Below are positions 1 to 9,406 of a stretch of 64,000 nucleotides of DNA, piece by piece (within the stretch, counting starts at the first letter, position 1; each line of letters starts with the position of its first letter). The DNA comes from Flavobacteriales bacterium (lineage in GTDB: Bacteria > Bacteroidota > Bacteroidia > Flavobacteriales > UBA7430). The stretch lies in contig JAKMFX010000018.1 in the NCBI GenBank assembly GCA_022425195.1, forward strand, positions 1 to 64,000. Direction: 5' to 3'. Position numbers and translations under genes: made by a program. The notes beneath the pieces were generated by a model. That model had not been told where the DNA came from and ran no database searches. It was given only the letters and a program-made list of their open reading frames with translations.

Positions 1-46
1 CTTGAGTATCCCACCCAAAAAACATTAAAATCTTTAAAGAACTATG

Positions 47-120
47 AGCCGATGGAGGGACTCGAACCCACGACCTGCTGATTACAAATCAGCTGCTCTA
101 GCCAGCTGAGCTACATCGGC
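47..120 (-). tRNA. tRNA-Thr (anticodon TGT)
   Basis: On the minus strand the sequence folds as a complete cloverleaf. The 7-bp acceptor stem GCCGATG/CATCGGC closes the molecule, the T arm carries GGTTCGAGTC, and the anticodon stem GCTGA/TCAGC encloses the loop TTTGTAA, giving anticodon TGT, which reads ACA threonine codons. The discriminator base is U and CCA is not encoded. A candidate -7 element (TATATTCG) lies just upstream at 138-145. Confidence 0.96.
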
Positions 121-487
121 TTATTCAATTTCGGCTGCGAATATATTAAAGATTTTTTTCTTGTTCTTTAGTTTTCTAGCTTTTTTAAAGAGGTGTTTTC
201 TATTGGCTTGAATTTCTGTTATTTACATTGGGGTTATTTTCTCAGCATGATTCCCACAGCGTTGTTTTCTCTTGCTTTGCTTTAATCTTACCATGGGTTC
301 TGAACAATCAGTGATGAGCTCGACTTTGTGAAGTGTTTGTGATTTTATCGTTTAACAATCATTATATATCCGTTAGTTTTTATGATTTTCTCGACACTTT
401 TCTTATTTTTAAACGATTAATAATAGAATGATTTTTTTTAGCATACCGTTTTTAAATATTATTATTAATAATGTATATATGTGAATT
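121..487. other. Intergenic region between tRNA-Thr and regulator gene
   Basis: About 365 bases, strongly AT-rich towards the right. Apart from the tRNA -7 element at 138-145, I see only a poor -7-like TATATATG at 474-481, too close to the ATG at 488 to be convincing. There is no supported open reading frame or terminator hairpin. Confidence 0.5.
138..145 (-). promoter_or_regulatory. Candidate -7 promoter element of tRNA-Thr
   Basis: TATATTCG on the minus strand is one base from the Bacteroidota -7 consensus TAnnTTTG and sits 18 bases before the tRNA 5' end. No clear TTTG element lies 19 bases further upstream, so the call rests on position and the -7 match. Confidence 0.45.
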
Positions 488-1159
488 ATGAGTGAAATAA
501 AAATATTAATAGCCGATGATCACCCCATATTTTTGCTTGGTTTAGTTTCGATTATTGAGTCCAGCGATGGAATGAGAGTTGATTATGTTGCTTCTAATGG
601 GGAGCAAGCATTAGAGATGATTACCATTAACAAACCTCAAGTTTCGATTTTAGATATTGCGATGCCTGGATTGGATGGGATTAAGGTGACCCGAAAAATC
701 AAAGAATTAAAATTAGATACCAAGGTGATTGTCCTTACCATGTATAAGAATGAGGCAATTTTCAATTTAGCACTAGATTATGGTGTTTCGGGTTATGTTT
801 TAAAAGATAATGCATCCACAGATATTGTGAATAGCATCAAGGCGGTTATTCGCGGAGAATTGTTTGTTTCTCCTCACATTATGGGATTCTATAACAACAG
901 GAAAGATGGCTTGAGAAGTAATATTATCAAATACATCAACCTACTTACTGATTCCGAGAAAAAAGTGCTTAGATACATTTCGGAAAACATGAGCACCAAT
1001 GAGATCGCAGAAAAACTCTTTTTGAGTGGTAAAACAGTTCAAAATCATAGATTCAGTATTTGTAGAAAAATGGATTTAGAAGGTGTGAATTCACTACTCA
1101 GTTTTTCACTTCAAAATAAGTACATCATAGATCTAATATTAGCCCAAGAGTCCTATTAA
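488..1159 (+). CDS. NarL/FixJ (LuxR-type) response regulator
   Basis: A cytoplasmic two-component transcription regulator of 223 residues, the usual size for this class. The receiver domain (about 1-120) shows the acidic pair D10-D11, phospho-acceptor D56 in the ILDIAMPG context, T84 and K106. The LuxR helix-turn-helix (about 152-215) begins LTDSEKKVL and contains NEIAEKLFLSGKTVQNH, the typical recognition helix. No histidine kinase gene is adjacent, so it is an orphan here and its signal and targets are unknown. Family members normally bind DNA as phosphorylation-induced dimers. The nearest kinase in the window (16.4 kb) has a different H-box class and is unlikely to be its partner. Confidence 0.9.
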   Translation: MSEIKILIADDHPIFLLGLVSIIESSDGMRVDYVASNGEQALEMITINKPQVSILDIAMPGLDGIKVTRKIKELKLDTKVIVLTMYKNEAIFNLALDYGVSGYVLKDNASTDIVNSIKAVIRGELFVSPHIMGFYNNRKDGLRSNIIKYINLLTDSEKKVLRYISENMSTNEIAEKLFLSGKTVQNHRFSICRKMDLEGVNSLLSFSLQNKYIIDLILAQESY

Positions 1160-1281
1160 ATGGTTCGGTCGTCATGTTTTCTTAAAGCCTATCATTTCTC
1201 TGTATTTCGTCTTATTTCTTCATGGGAATAGGATTCTTACAAATAAGTTTCATTTATAGTCCGCTAGTCATTTATTCTGTG

Positions 1282-1289
1282 TAATTTCG
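1282..1289 (+). promoter_or_regulatory. Candidate -7 element of typA
   Basis: TAATTTCG lies 17 bases before the chosen ATG at 1307 and matches TAnnTTTG with T to C at position 7. It lies downstream of the previous gene's end and leaves a very short leader. No good -33 TTTG is seen. Confidence 0.45.
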
Positions 1290-1306
1290 CAGCTTAAATT
1301 TTGACG

Positions 1307-3070
1307 ATGAAATCAATACGTAACATAGCGATTATAGCTCACGTTGACCACGGTAAAACAACCTTGGTTGACAAAATCATTCACGAATGTCAAATCATGG
1401 ACCCTAGGAAAGACACTGGGGAACTTATCCTTGACAACAATGACTTAGAAAGAGAGCGTGGAATTACAATCCTTTCCAAGAACGTGGCAGCTAACTACAA
1501 AGGGGTTAAAATAAATATTTTAGACACTCCAGGTCACGCTGACTTTGGTGGAGAGGTAGAACGTGTCCTTAAAATGGCAGATGGAGTTTTACTATTGGTA
1601 GATGCCTTTGAAGGAGCTATGCCTCAGACGCGTTTTGTTTTGGGAAAAGCCATATCACTTGGTCTTAAGCCGATTGTAGTCGTCAATAAAGTTGATAAAG
1701 AAAATTGTACGCCAGATATAGTCCAAGAACAAGTTTTTGATTTAATGTTCAATTTAGATGCAACAGAAGATCAATTGGACTTTGTAACAATCTATGGTTC
1801 CTCCAAACAAGGATGGATGAGTACGGATTGGCAAAAGCCTACAGATAATATTATCCCTCTTTTAGATGCAGTATTAGAAACGATTCCAGAAGCACCATAC
1901 CAAGAAGGTTCGCCGCAAATGCAAATTACCTCTCTAGACTTCTCTAGCTTTAAGGGTAGAATAGCGATTGGTCGCGTATTCCGTGGTGATTTAGAGAAAG
2001 GTAAAGATTACATGCTGTGTAAGGACGGATCAAACAAAAAGGTTCGCATCAAGGAGCTATTTGTTTTTGAAGGTCTAGGAAGAACAGAAGTTGATAAAGT
2101 ACGTAGTGGAGACCTTTGTGCCATCATTGGTTTAGATGATTTTGAAATTGGTGACACTCTGGCTGATCTAGAAAGCCCAGAGGCCCTTCCGAGGATATCC
2201 GTTGATGAGCCTACTATGAGTATGCTATTTACCATTAATAATTCTCCATTCTTTGGTAAGGAAGGTAAGTTCGTTACTTCTCGTCACCTAAGAGATCGAC
2301 TTTTTAAAGAAACAGAGAAAAATCTTGCCTTACGAGTAGAAACGACAGACTCCGAAGATAAATTCAATGTCTTTGGAAGAGGGATCCTTCACTTGTCTGT
2401 ACTTATAGAGACCATGCGTAGAGAAGGGTATGAGTTACAAGTTGGTAAGCCTCAGGTTATCGAGAAAGAAATTGAAGGTGTTAAATGTGAGCCATATGAA
2501 ACCTTAGTTATTGATGTGCCTGAAGATTTTTCTGGTAAAGCAATTGAATTGGTAACACAACGAAAGGGTGATTTACTCATTATGGAACCCAAAGGTGATT
2601 TGCAACATCTGGAATTTGATATTCCGTCCAGAGGGTTGATAGGCCTTAGAAATAATATGCTAACTGCGACATCAGGTCAGGCAATTATGACCCACCGTTT
2701 TAGAGAGTTTTTACCTTTTAAAGGTGAGATAAATTCTAAATTGAAAGGGGCATTAATATCTATGGAGCAAGGACCAGCAACCGGTTTTGCTATCAACAGA
2801 CTACAGGATAGGGGAAGATTTTTTGTTGCACCTACCGATGTGATATATAAAGGTCAGGTCGTTGGGGAACACTCCAGAGATAATGATCTTGAAGTGAACC
2901 TTGTAAAGGGTAAGCAATTGACCAACATGAGGAAGTCCGGTTCAGATGATGCCATGAAGATAGCTCCAAAAATTGTCTTTTCACTCGAGGAGTCTATGGA
3001 GTACATCAGCGAAGATGAGTACTTAGAGGTAACACCTGAGAGCTTAAGAATGAGAAAGATCAATTCATAA
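1307..3070 (+). CDS. typA: Ribosome-associated translational GTPase TypA/BipA
   Basis: A translation-factor GTPase that binds the 70S ribosome and is known in other bacteria to help ribosome assembly and stress growth. The product is 587 residues, normal for the family. G1 is AHVDHGKT (residues 11-18), G2 lies in the RERGIT region, G3 is DTPGHADFGGEV and G4 is NKVD. The elongation-factor-like beta-barrel and the BipA-specific C-terminal domain follow. I chose the ATG at 1307 because the open frame only extends upstream through a TTG, and the protein then begins MKSIRNIAIIAHVDHGKTT as in homologues. It is monocistronic, with a promoter element at 1282 and a strong terminator at 3089-3117. Confidence 0.97.
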   Translation: MKSIRNIAIIAHVDHGKTTLVDKIIHECQIMDPRKDTGELILDNNDLERERGITILSKNVAANYKGVKINILDTPGHADFGGEVERVLKMADGVLLLVDAFEGAMPQTRFVLGKAISLGLKPIVVVNKVDKENCTPDIVQEQVFDLMFNLDATEDQLDFVTIYGSSKQGWMSTDWQKPTDNIIPLLDAVLETIPEAPYQEGSPQMQITSLDFSSFKGRIAIGRVFRGDLEKGKDYMLCKDGSNKKVRIKELFVFEGLGRTEVDKVRSGDLCAIIGLDDFEIGDTLADLESPEALPRISVDEPTMSMLFTINNSPFFGKEGKFVTSRHLRDRLFKETEKNLALRVETTDSEDKFNVFGRGILHLSVLIETMRREGYELQVGKPQVIEKEIEGVKCEPYETLVIDVPEDFSGKAIELVTQRKGDLLIMEPKGDLQHLEFDIPSRGLIGLRNNMLTATSGQAIMTHRFREFLPFKGEINSKLKGALISMEQGPATGFAINRLQDRGRFFVAPTDVIYKGQVVGEHSRDNDLEVNLVKGKQLTNMRKSGSDDAMKIAPKIVFSLEESMEYISEDEYLEVTPESLRMRKINS

Positions 3071-3088
3071 TATTCTATTCCATCCTAC

Positions 3089-3117
3089 AAAACGACCACT
3101 AATGTGGTCGTTTTTTG
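3089..3117 (+). terminator. Rho-independent terminator of typA
   Basis: A 9-bp stem AACGACCAC/GTGGTCGTT (3091-3099 with 3104-3112) with loop TAAT is followed by a T-run. It lies 20 bases after the typA stop and just before the next gene's start, so the next gene needs its own promoter. Confidence 0.9.
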
Positions 3118-3141
3118 TTTGAGATCATTTATTTTAGCCTT

Positions 3142-4359
3142 ATGAAGGTAGCTATAATTGGAGGCGGAGCAGCGGGTTTTTTTGCTGCCTTTTCAGCTAA
3201 GGAACATCATCCCAATGCAGAGGTGAGTATCTTTGAAAAGACAGATAAGCTTTTGTCCAAAGTGAAAATTTCTGGCGGAGGTCGTTGTAACGTTACTCAT
3301 GCCTGTTATCAGGTCAACTCCCTTTCAAAATACTACCCTAGGGGAGCCAAGCCATTGAAGAAGGCTTTTGATCAATTTCAACCCAAGGATACCATAGCTT
3401 GGTTTTCTAAAAGAGGTGTTGTTTTAAAAACAGAAGCTGATGGGCGGATGTTTCCCATCAGTGATGATTCTCAAACTATTATAGATTGTTTTTTGCATGA
3501 GGCTAGAATACAGAAGGTCAGCATCTTCAAGAAGAATGGTGTTAGACAATTGATTAAAGAGAATAGGGGATATACTTTGTGTGTACAAGATTCTGAATAT
3601 TTTTTTGATAAAGTCATCATTGCTACTGGGGGCAGTCCCAAAATAGAAGGCTTTCAGTGGTTGAAAAACATGGGGCATTCAATTGTTCCTCCACTTCCTT
3701 CACTATTTACGTTCAATATGCCTACAGAGCCGATAAGAGAACTTATGGGCTTGGTAGTAAAAGGTGCTACTGTCAGAATTCAAGGGACTAAACTTGAATA
3801 CAAAGGTCCTGTGCTGATGACACATTGGGGGATGAGTGGACCTGCAATTCTTAAATTATCAGCATGGGGAGCAAGACAACTTCATGAAAAGAATTACCAG
3901 TTTCAGATTCAAATTAATTGGTTGTCAATCAAAAGTGAAGCGGATGTACACGAAATTCTGAAGACGATTATAGATCAACATCCAAAGAAAAAAATCTCAA
4001 ACACCAATCCATTTGGGCTGCCCAATAGAATGTGGATGTATCAGTTGCATAAAGTACAAATAGACGCCAATGGCTTGTGGTTGGATTTGTCAAAGAAGCA
4101 TAAAAACAAGCTCATTAATGCATTGTTGAACGATGTTTACACAGTTTCTGGTAAAACCACTTTTAAAGAAGAATTTGTGACTTGTGGCGGTGTAAGTCTT
4201 TCAGAAATATCCTTCAAAACTATGGAGAGTCAAATTTGTAAAGACCTATATTTTGCAGGGGAGGTCTTGGATGTGGATGGCATCACGGGCGGATTTAATT
4301 TCCAGGCTGCATGGACGACTGGATTCATCGCTGGGAAATTAGAATCTTTATCAGAATGA
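3142..4359 (+). CDS. HI0933/BaiN (YhiN)-family flavoprotein oxidoreductase
   Basis: A 405-residue FAD-dependent oxidoreductase of the HI0933 family. The N-terminus MKVAIIGGGAAGFFAA is a dinucleotide-binding Rossmann motif; SGGGRCNVT near residue 50 and the C-terminal DVDGITGGFNFQAAWTTG block are family signatures. Some relatives have been linked to bile-acid reduction, but the physiological substrate in marine bacteria is not known. The ATG at 3142 is used because upstream extension would run into the typA terminator and start on TTG. The gene stands alone between two terminator/promoter regions. Confidence 0.9.
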   Translation: MKVAIIGGGAAGFFAAFSAKEHHPNAEVSIFEKTDKLLSKVKISGGGRCNVTHACYQVNSLSKYYPRGAKPLKKAFDQFQPKDTIAWFSKRGVVLKTEADGRMFPISDDSQTIIDCFLHEARIQKVSIFKKNGVRQLIKENRGYTLCVQDSEYFFDKVIIATGGSPKIEGFQWLKNMGHSIVPPLPSLFTFNMPTEPIRELMGLVVKGATVRIQGTKLEYKGPVLMTHWGMSGPAILKLSAWGARQLHEKNYQFQIQINWLSIKSEADVHEILKTIIDQHPKKKISNTNPFGLPNRMWMYQLHKVQIDANGLWLDLSKKHKNKLINALLNDVYTVSGKTTFKEEFVTCGGVSLSEISFKTMESQICKDLYFAGEVLDVDGITGGFNFQAAWTTGFIAGKLESLSE

Positions 4360-4419
4360 AAGATTCATGAAAAAATAATTTGTCTGTGGTCGATCAAGGT
4401 CATAAAGGTAAAATACGTT

Positions 4420-4427
4420 TATATTTG
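4420..4427 (+). promoter_or_regulatory. Candidate -7 element for the THUMP methyltransferase/priA pair
   Basis: TATATTTG is an exact TAnnTTTG match 25 bases before the ATG at 4453. No obvious -33 TTTG at 19-base spacing. Confidence 0.5.
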
Positions 4428-4452
4428 TCCTTCATTTAAATGGTTTAAGGGT

Positions 4453-5631
4453 ATGCCAAAGAAAAATAATCAGGGTTCGGGTAATTTCGAGATGATTGCC
4501 AAAACTTATCACGGCTTGGAAGATGTCTTAGCTAAGGAGCTACTTCAATTAGGGGCTCAAGATATAAAAACACTACGTAGAGCTGTAAAGTTTAAAGGAG
4601 ATTTAGGCTTTATGTACAAAGCCAATCTTTCGCTGCGCACCGCTGTTAGAATTATCAAACCGATCAAAAGCTTCAAAGTTCGTAATGAGGATCAGTTGTA
4701 CGCAGAACTTCGCAACATTGACTGGGAGCAATACATGACCATCGATGACAAGTTTGCTGTCGATTCCTTTGTAAACTCTCCTCATTTTAACCATTCTTTA
4801 TACGTAGCTTTAAAAACCAAAGATGCCATTGTTGACCAATTCAGAGACAAGTGTGGTATGAGACCGGATGTGGATTTAGATCAACCGAATCTGAGAATTA
4901 ACATTCATATTACGGATGAAACTTGTACTTTGTCTATTGACAGTTCAGGGAAATCATTACACAAAAGAGGTTATCGATTAGAAACCAACGAAGCTCCAAT
5001 ATCTGAAGCTTTAGCTGCAGGTCTTATCCTATTGAGCGGCTGGGACAAGAAATCACACTTTGTTGATGGAATGTGTGGTTCTGGTACTTTCTTAGTGGAA
5101 GCTGCTATGATAGGTGCGAACATTCCAGCCAACATCAATCGAGCTCATTTTGCCTTCCAAGATTGGCCTGATTTCGATCAAGAGCTTTGGGATTTAATTC
5201 GCAGTAGCCAGTTAAAGAGAGCTACAGATTGTTACGGTAAAATTATCGGTTATGATTTAAATCCTGAGACCGTAGCCTCAGCTAAGGTCAATATCAAAAA
5301 TTCAGGGCTTGAAGATTATATCGAAATCCATTGTGCCAACTTTTTTGAAACTTCAAAACCAGAAGGTCCTACACATTTGGTGTTTAATCCGCCTTATGGT
5401 GTTAGAATTCAGGGGGATATACCTGAAATGTACAAGCAGATTGGAGATACATTAAAAAAGAATTATTCGGGATCCGAAGCTTGGTTCTTGACCTCTCACA
5501 TGGAAGGTTTAAAGCACGTAGGATTGAGGGCTTCTCGAAAGATTGAGATTTATCAAGCCAAGCTAGAATGTCGTTTTGTAAAGTATGAAATGTATCTGGG
5601 GACTAAAAAAATGAAAAATAACCCTTCATAA
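4453..5631 (+). CDS. THUMP-domain class I RNA methyltransferase (RlmL N-terminal type)
   Basis: A predicted 23S rRNA guanine-N2 methyltransferase of 392 residues. An N-terminal THUMP domain (about 45-160) delivers RNA; the methyltransferase fold (about 165-385) carries the SAM loop DGMCGSGTFLVEAA and the catalytic motif NPPYG near residue 312. It matches the stand-alone RlmL-like proteins rather than the long gamma-proteobacterial RlmKL fusion. It is followed one base later by priA, so the two are probably co-transcribed. The exact modified nucleotide is inferred from the family. Confidence 0.9.
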   Translation: MPKKNNQGSGNFEMIAKTYHGLEDVLAKELLQLGAQDIKTLRRAVKFKGDLGFMYKANLSLRTAVRIIKPIKSFKVRNEDQLYAELRNIDWEQYMTIDDKFAVDSFVNSPHFNHSLYVALKTKDAIVDQFRDKCGMRPDVDLDQPNLRINIHITDETCTLSIDSSGKSLHKRGYRLETNEAPISEALAAGLILLSGWDKKSHFVDGMCGSGTFLVEAAMIGANIPANINRAHFAFQDWPDFDQELWDLIRSSQLKRATDCYGKIIGYDLNPETVASAKVNIKNSGLEDYIEIHCANFFETSKPEGPTHLVFNPPYGVRIQGDIPEMYKQIGDTLKKNYSGSEAWFLTSHMEGLKHVGLRASRKIEIYQAKLECRFVKYEMYLGTKKMKNNPS

Positions 5632-5632
5632 T

Positions 5633-8071
5633 ATGTTTTCGGAAATAACATATGTTGATGTTATACTCCCATTACCATTACAGCAGAAGTTTACCTATCA
5701 GCTAGACAGTGGGCACTTGAACAAAGCTAAGCAGGGATGCAGAGTTGCTGTTCCCTTTGGTCGTACAAAAATTTATGCAGGGATGATCGATGCCATTCAT
5801 CACGACACGCCCGATTATGAAACAAAATTTGTTCTGGATGTTTTAGACGATTCACCAATTGTATCTAAGAAACATATGGACTTGTGGCATTGGATTGCCG
5901 AATATTATATGTGTTCTCTAGGTGAAGTCATGAATGCGGCACTTCCTTCGTCTTTTAAATTGGCCAATGAAACCTCCATAGTCCTCAATCCAAAGTGGGA
6001 CGAGGACACATCTAAACTAACTGATGCTGAGTTCCTAGTTACCGAAGCTCTTCAGCTTCAAAAACGTCTTAAGATCCAGGAAATTGCTCAAATTTTACAA
6101 CGTAAAATAGTCTTGCCTTTCATCAAAAAAATGCAAGAATCCCATATCATACAGATAGAAGACGAGGTTTACGAACGTTTTAGACCCAAAATTCGTAAGA
6201 TGATGCGTTTAAATTCAAGTTTAAACCCTGAGTCAGCAATAGAGCGTTTGAAAGCGCATAGAAGGTCACCAAAGCAAGAAGAGTTTCTACTCAAATTCTT
6301 GTCAGCATCTTGTGAAGAAGTTCCATTTCATTCTTTTTGCAAGCGCTGTGGATTTAAAACCTCCTACGCCAAAGGTTTAATTCAGAAAGAGATTCTTGAA
6401 CTTTATGAGCTTGAGGTAAATCGTATTGAACAAGAACATTTGACAGGGGCTCCATTGGTGGCTTTAAATCCGGAGCAAGAGGAAGCTTTGAATGGCCTTA
6501 AAACAAGTTCTAAAAAGATCAACCTCCTACATGGGGTGACTTCCAGTGGGAAGACTGAGGTATACATCCATCTGATTAACGAATGCCTTAGTTCCGGGAA
6601 ACAAATATTATTCATGGTACCTGAGATCGCATTAACAACCCAGTTGGTTTCACGCCTTAAGCATGCTTTTGGAGATAAAGTTGGGGTGTATCATTCGCGT
6701 TTTGGTATGCATGAAAGAGCAGAGCTGTGGCGTGATGTGAAAAATAACCTTCGTTTCCCCATTGTTATTGGTGCCCGCTCTTCAGTGTTTTTACCCTTTC
6801 AAGATTTAGGCTTGATTATCGTTGATGAGTCGCATGAAAACTCCTTTAAACAACAGGATCCAGCACCTAGATATCAAGCACGAGATGTTGCTGTTTATAT
6901 GGGACACTACTACGACTGTCAAGTTGTTTTGGGTACGGCTACTCCCTCTCTAGAGACCGCTTACAATGTTGGTGAAGGTAAGTATGGGCTTTATTCCTTG
7001 AAACAGCGTTATGGGGGCTTTAAGCTCCCTAAGATCCATCTTGTTGACATTGCACATGCCCACAAGCGCAAACGAATGAATGGGCATTTTTCAGAGGCTT
7101 TACTGATGGCTATTGAAAATACGCTCGAACGTGGAGAACAAGTCTTGTTATTTCAAAATAGACGTGGATTTGCTCCCCGACAAGAGTGTCAGTCTTGTGG
7201 TCATGTTCCACAGTGTAAACACTGTGATGTGAGTTTAACATATCACATGAGTACCTCGACGCTCAGATGTCATTATTGTGGCTACACAGAGAATAATTCG
7301 AATCATTGTAAAGCTTGTCACAAACAGGATATGAAACTGAAAGGTTTCGGTACCGAAAAAATTGAAGATGAGTTACAAGGTCTTTTTCCCAATCGCGTCA
7401 TACGTCGTATGGATCTGGATACGACCAGAAAGAAAGACTCTTATGAAAATTTACTGAACGCTTTTGAAGATCAGGAAATAGATATTCTTGTCGGTACACA
7501 AATGATTTCAAAGGGCTTAGACTTTTCTTCTGTGGGGTTGGTTGGAGTTTTAAGTGCGGATCAAATGCTAAATTTCCCTGACTTCAGAGCATTCGAAAGA
7601 TCATTCCAAATGCTTTCACAAGTGTCGGGGAGGGCGGGACGTAAAAAGTCAGATAGTGAAGTCATCATTCAGACTTTTCAGCCCGATCATGAGATCTTAA
7701 AATTTGTAGAAAATCATAATTATCCAGATTTTTTAAAAGGTCAGCTGACCGAACGTCAAGCATTTAGATATCCCCCTTATTACAAATTGATTCATCTTAG
7801 TGTTCGGCATCGAAACAGAAGAGTTACAGAACAAGCTTCTTCTTTTTTAGCGAAATCTCTTAGGACGGTTTTTGAACACAGAGTTCTAGGTCCAGAATAC
7901 GGAGCTTTCGAGCGTTTGAAGGGCTATTATCAAAAACAGATTCTCCTTAAAGTCGAAAGAGATTTATCGTTTCCAGACTCAAAGGTTAAGTTGAGAAAGT
8001 TTGTAAACGCGGTTTTAAGTCACGAGCGATTCAAAGGCTTGAGAATTCGTGTAGATGTCGATCCATATTAG
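5633..8071 (+). CDS. priA: Primosomal replication restart helicase PriA
   Basis: An 812-residue 3'-to-5' DNA helicase that reloads the replisome at collapsed forks. The N-terminal DNA-binding domain (about 1-110) begins TYVDVILPLPL. Walker A GVTSSGKTEVY lies near residue 301, the DEAH-like DESHEN box near 397, and eight zinc-binding cysteines fall between about 517 and 565 (CQSCG, CKHC, CHYCG, CKAC). Helicase motifs VGTQMISKG and QVSGRAGR follow. Length and domain order are normal. The start lies one base after the preceding stop. Confidence 0.96.
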   Translation: MFSEITYVDVILPLPLQQKFTYQLDSGHLNKAKQGCRVAVPFGRTKIYAGMIDAIHHDTPDYETKFVLDVLDDSPIVSKKHMDLWHWIAEYYMCSLGEVMNAALPSSFKLANETSIVLNPKWDEDTSKLTDAEFLVTEALQLQKRLKIQEIAQILQRKIVLPFIKKMQESHIIQIEDEVYERFRPKIRKMMRLNSSLNPESAIERLKAHRRSPKQEEFLLKFLSASCEEVPFHSFCKRCGFKTSYAKGLIQKEILELYELEVNRIEQEHLTGAPLVALNPEQEEALNGLKTSSKKINLLHGVTSSGKTEVYIHLINECLSSGKQILFMVPEIALTTQLVSRLKHAFGDKVGVYHSRFGMHERAELWRDVKNNLRFPIVIGARSSVFLPFQDLGLIIVDESHENSFKQQDPAPRYQARDVAVYMGHYYDCQVVLGTATPSLETAYNVGEGKYGLYSLKQRYGGFKLPKIHLVDIAHAHKRKRMNGHFSEALLMAIENTLERGEQVLLFQNRRGFAPRQECQSCGHVPQCKHCDVSLTYHMSTSTLRCHYCGYTENNSNHCKACHKQDMKLKGFGTEKIEDELQGLFPNRVIRRMDLDTTRKKDSYENLLNAFEDQEIDILVGTQMISKGLDFSSVGLVGVLSADQMLNFPDFRAFERSFQMLSQVSGRAGRKKSDSEVIIQTFQPDHEILKFVENHNYPDFLKGQLTERQAFRYPPYYKLIHLSVRHRNRRVTEQASSFLAKSLRTVFEHRVLGPEYGAFERLKGYYQKQILLKVERDLSFPDSKVKLRKFVNAVLSHERFKGLRIRVDVDPY

Positions 8072-8163
8072 GATTTGTCTGAGATCTTAAAATAAATGTC
8101 TGTCCTTTCCAATAAATGTTTTTTCTGTTCTAAATTTGCAATGTCAACAAACAATGATTTTGA

Positions 8164-8439
8164 ATGCGCGGAGAAAAATCTTGTCCTAACTGTAAACGTT
8201 GGAATAATGCTGAAGAAGTTCATTGTATCTATTGTGGAGCTGAACTGTTTGAAAAAGAAAGACAGGTTAAGGAGAATTTAGAGGCCAATCCGGATCCTTT
8301 CAAAATACCACTCGTTAAAATAGATTCCAAAGACGGTTATTTATTGATTTTTGGAAAGAGAATGATACAACTCGTGCAAATCGTTTTTTTTGGAATACTG
8401 TCCTTATTGTTATGGATTGCAAGCATATTACCCGGGTAA
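8164..8439 (+). CDS. Small zinc-ribbon membrane protein
   Basis: A 91-residue protein that I do not recognise as a named family. The N-terminus holds a zinc ribbon (CPNC then CIYCG, residues 7-27), followed by a linker and one hydrophobic helix at the C-terminus (about 66-90, IQLVQIVFFGILSLLLWIASILPG). This suggests a single-pass membrane protein with a cytoplasmic zinc knuckle. It overlaps the next membrane-protein gene by 28 bases, implying translational coupling. Function unknown. Confidence 0.7.
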   Translation: MRGEKSCPNCKRWNNAEEVHCIYCGAELFEKERQVKENLEANPDPFKIPLVKIDSKDGYLLIFGKRMIQLVQIVFFGILSLLLWIASILPG

Positions 8440-8798
8440 CCCTAGGAAACAAATATTTTATAATCACATTTCTCCTTTTTGTTCTTAATGAGCTTGTGGG
8501 CAAGGAGCTTCAATGGGTATTTTTAGATGCCTACTTTAATGATTTTATAGCCCCTATAATTTTCCTAACGCTGACCAATTATATGATGTCAATATATTCA
8601 AAGACGAGGTATGTATTTTCATACAAACAACTCATCTTCTTTTTTTTATACCTATCCTTTTTTTTTGAATGTATTTTGCCAATGACTTCTAATGTTTACA
8701 TTGCCGATGTTTTTGACCTACTTGCCTATGCTTTGGGAACTCTTATGTATCAATTTTTGATCAACAAAAAATCTTATGAAATTAGAACACCTCATTAG
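8412..8798 (+). CDS. Small polytopic membrane protein, unknown function
   Basis: A 128-residue hydrophobic protein with about four predicted membrane helices (near residues 13-30, 40-58, 65-85, 98-115) and a short charged tail. It resembles a small Bacteroidota membrane family sometimes named magnesium citrate secondary transporter, but that name has no support in this sequence. The ATG lies inside the preceding gene and its end overlaps the nitroreductase start by 23 bases, so the three genes form a coupled cluster. Confidence 0.65.
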   Translation: MDCKHITRVTLGNKYFIITFLLFVLNELVGKELQWVFLDAYFNDFIAPIIFLTLTNYMMSIYSKTRYVFSYKQLIFFFLYLSFFFECILPMTSNVYIADVFDLLAYALGTLMYQFLINKKSYEIRTPH

Positions 8799-9348
8799 GA
8801 GTCGCAGAAATGTGAAGCCTCAGTTTTTTACTGGTGAAATACTTCCTGATGCATTGATCAAATGTTTTTTGGAGTCGGCACACTGGGCACCCACTCACAG
8901 GTACACAGAACCTTGGAGATTTGTTGTTTTTTCAGGAGATTCAAGATCCCTATTAGGCGATTTTCAATCCTCCCTATATCAAGAATTGACCCCTGAGGAC
9001 GCCTTCGATCAAATGAAGTACGATAAATTAGTAAATACTCCTTGCTTAGCTTCTCATGTCATAGCGGTTGTAGCTAAAAACACAAAGACTCTTAAAGTCC
9101 CTTTTGTAGAGGAAATTGCAGCAACTTCATGTGCGGTTCAAAATATCTTGTTGATGGCAGCTTCGAAGGAAGTTGCCGTTCATTGGTCTTCGGGTTTTAT
9201 GCCCGAATCAGAGGCAATGAAATCTTTTTTGGGATTTGATGTTGAAGATGTCCTACTTGGTTTCTTGTATTTTGGGAAAAGTGAAAAAAAAGTCAATAAA
9301 TCTGGCAAGCGTTTCTCAAATATGGATGAAAAGACCATCTGGAGGTAA
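8776..9348 (+). CDS. Nitroreductase-family protein
   Basis: A 190-residue FMN-dependent nitroreductase-like enzyme close in size to the YdjA group. It starts MKLEHLIRSRRNVKPQ, where the SRRNVK segment is the FMN phosphate-binding motif; APTHRYTEPWRFVV follows near residue 40, and the domain ends DVEDVLLGFLYFG. Members are homodimers that reduce nitro groups or quinones with NAD(P)H; the substrate cannot be read from sequence. It overlaps the upstream membrane-protein gene and is the last gene of that cluster, facing a convergent gene. Confidence 0.88.
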   Translation: MKLEHLIRSRRNVKPQFFTGEILPDALIKCFLESAHWAPTHRYTEPWRFVVFSGDSRSLLGDFQSSLYQELTPEDAFDQMKYDKLVNTPCLASHVIAVVAKNTKTLKVPFVEEIAATSCAVQNILLMAASKEVAVHWSSGFMPESEAMKSFLGFDVEDVLLGFLYFGKSEKKVNKSGKRFSNMDEKTIWR

Positions 9349-9406
9349 AGGGTGGTCATCCTACCTTGTGAAATAGGTGTCGAATGTAGGTTTGGTAACT
9401 ACGATC

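Noticed and set aside
8096-8281. Small open frame upstream of the zinc-ribbon gene
   Set aside because: It overlaps the zinc-ribbon gene in another frame and its translation shows no domain-like pattern; the other frame has paired CxxC motifs.
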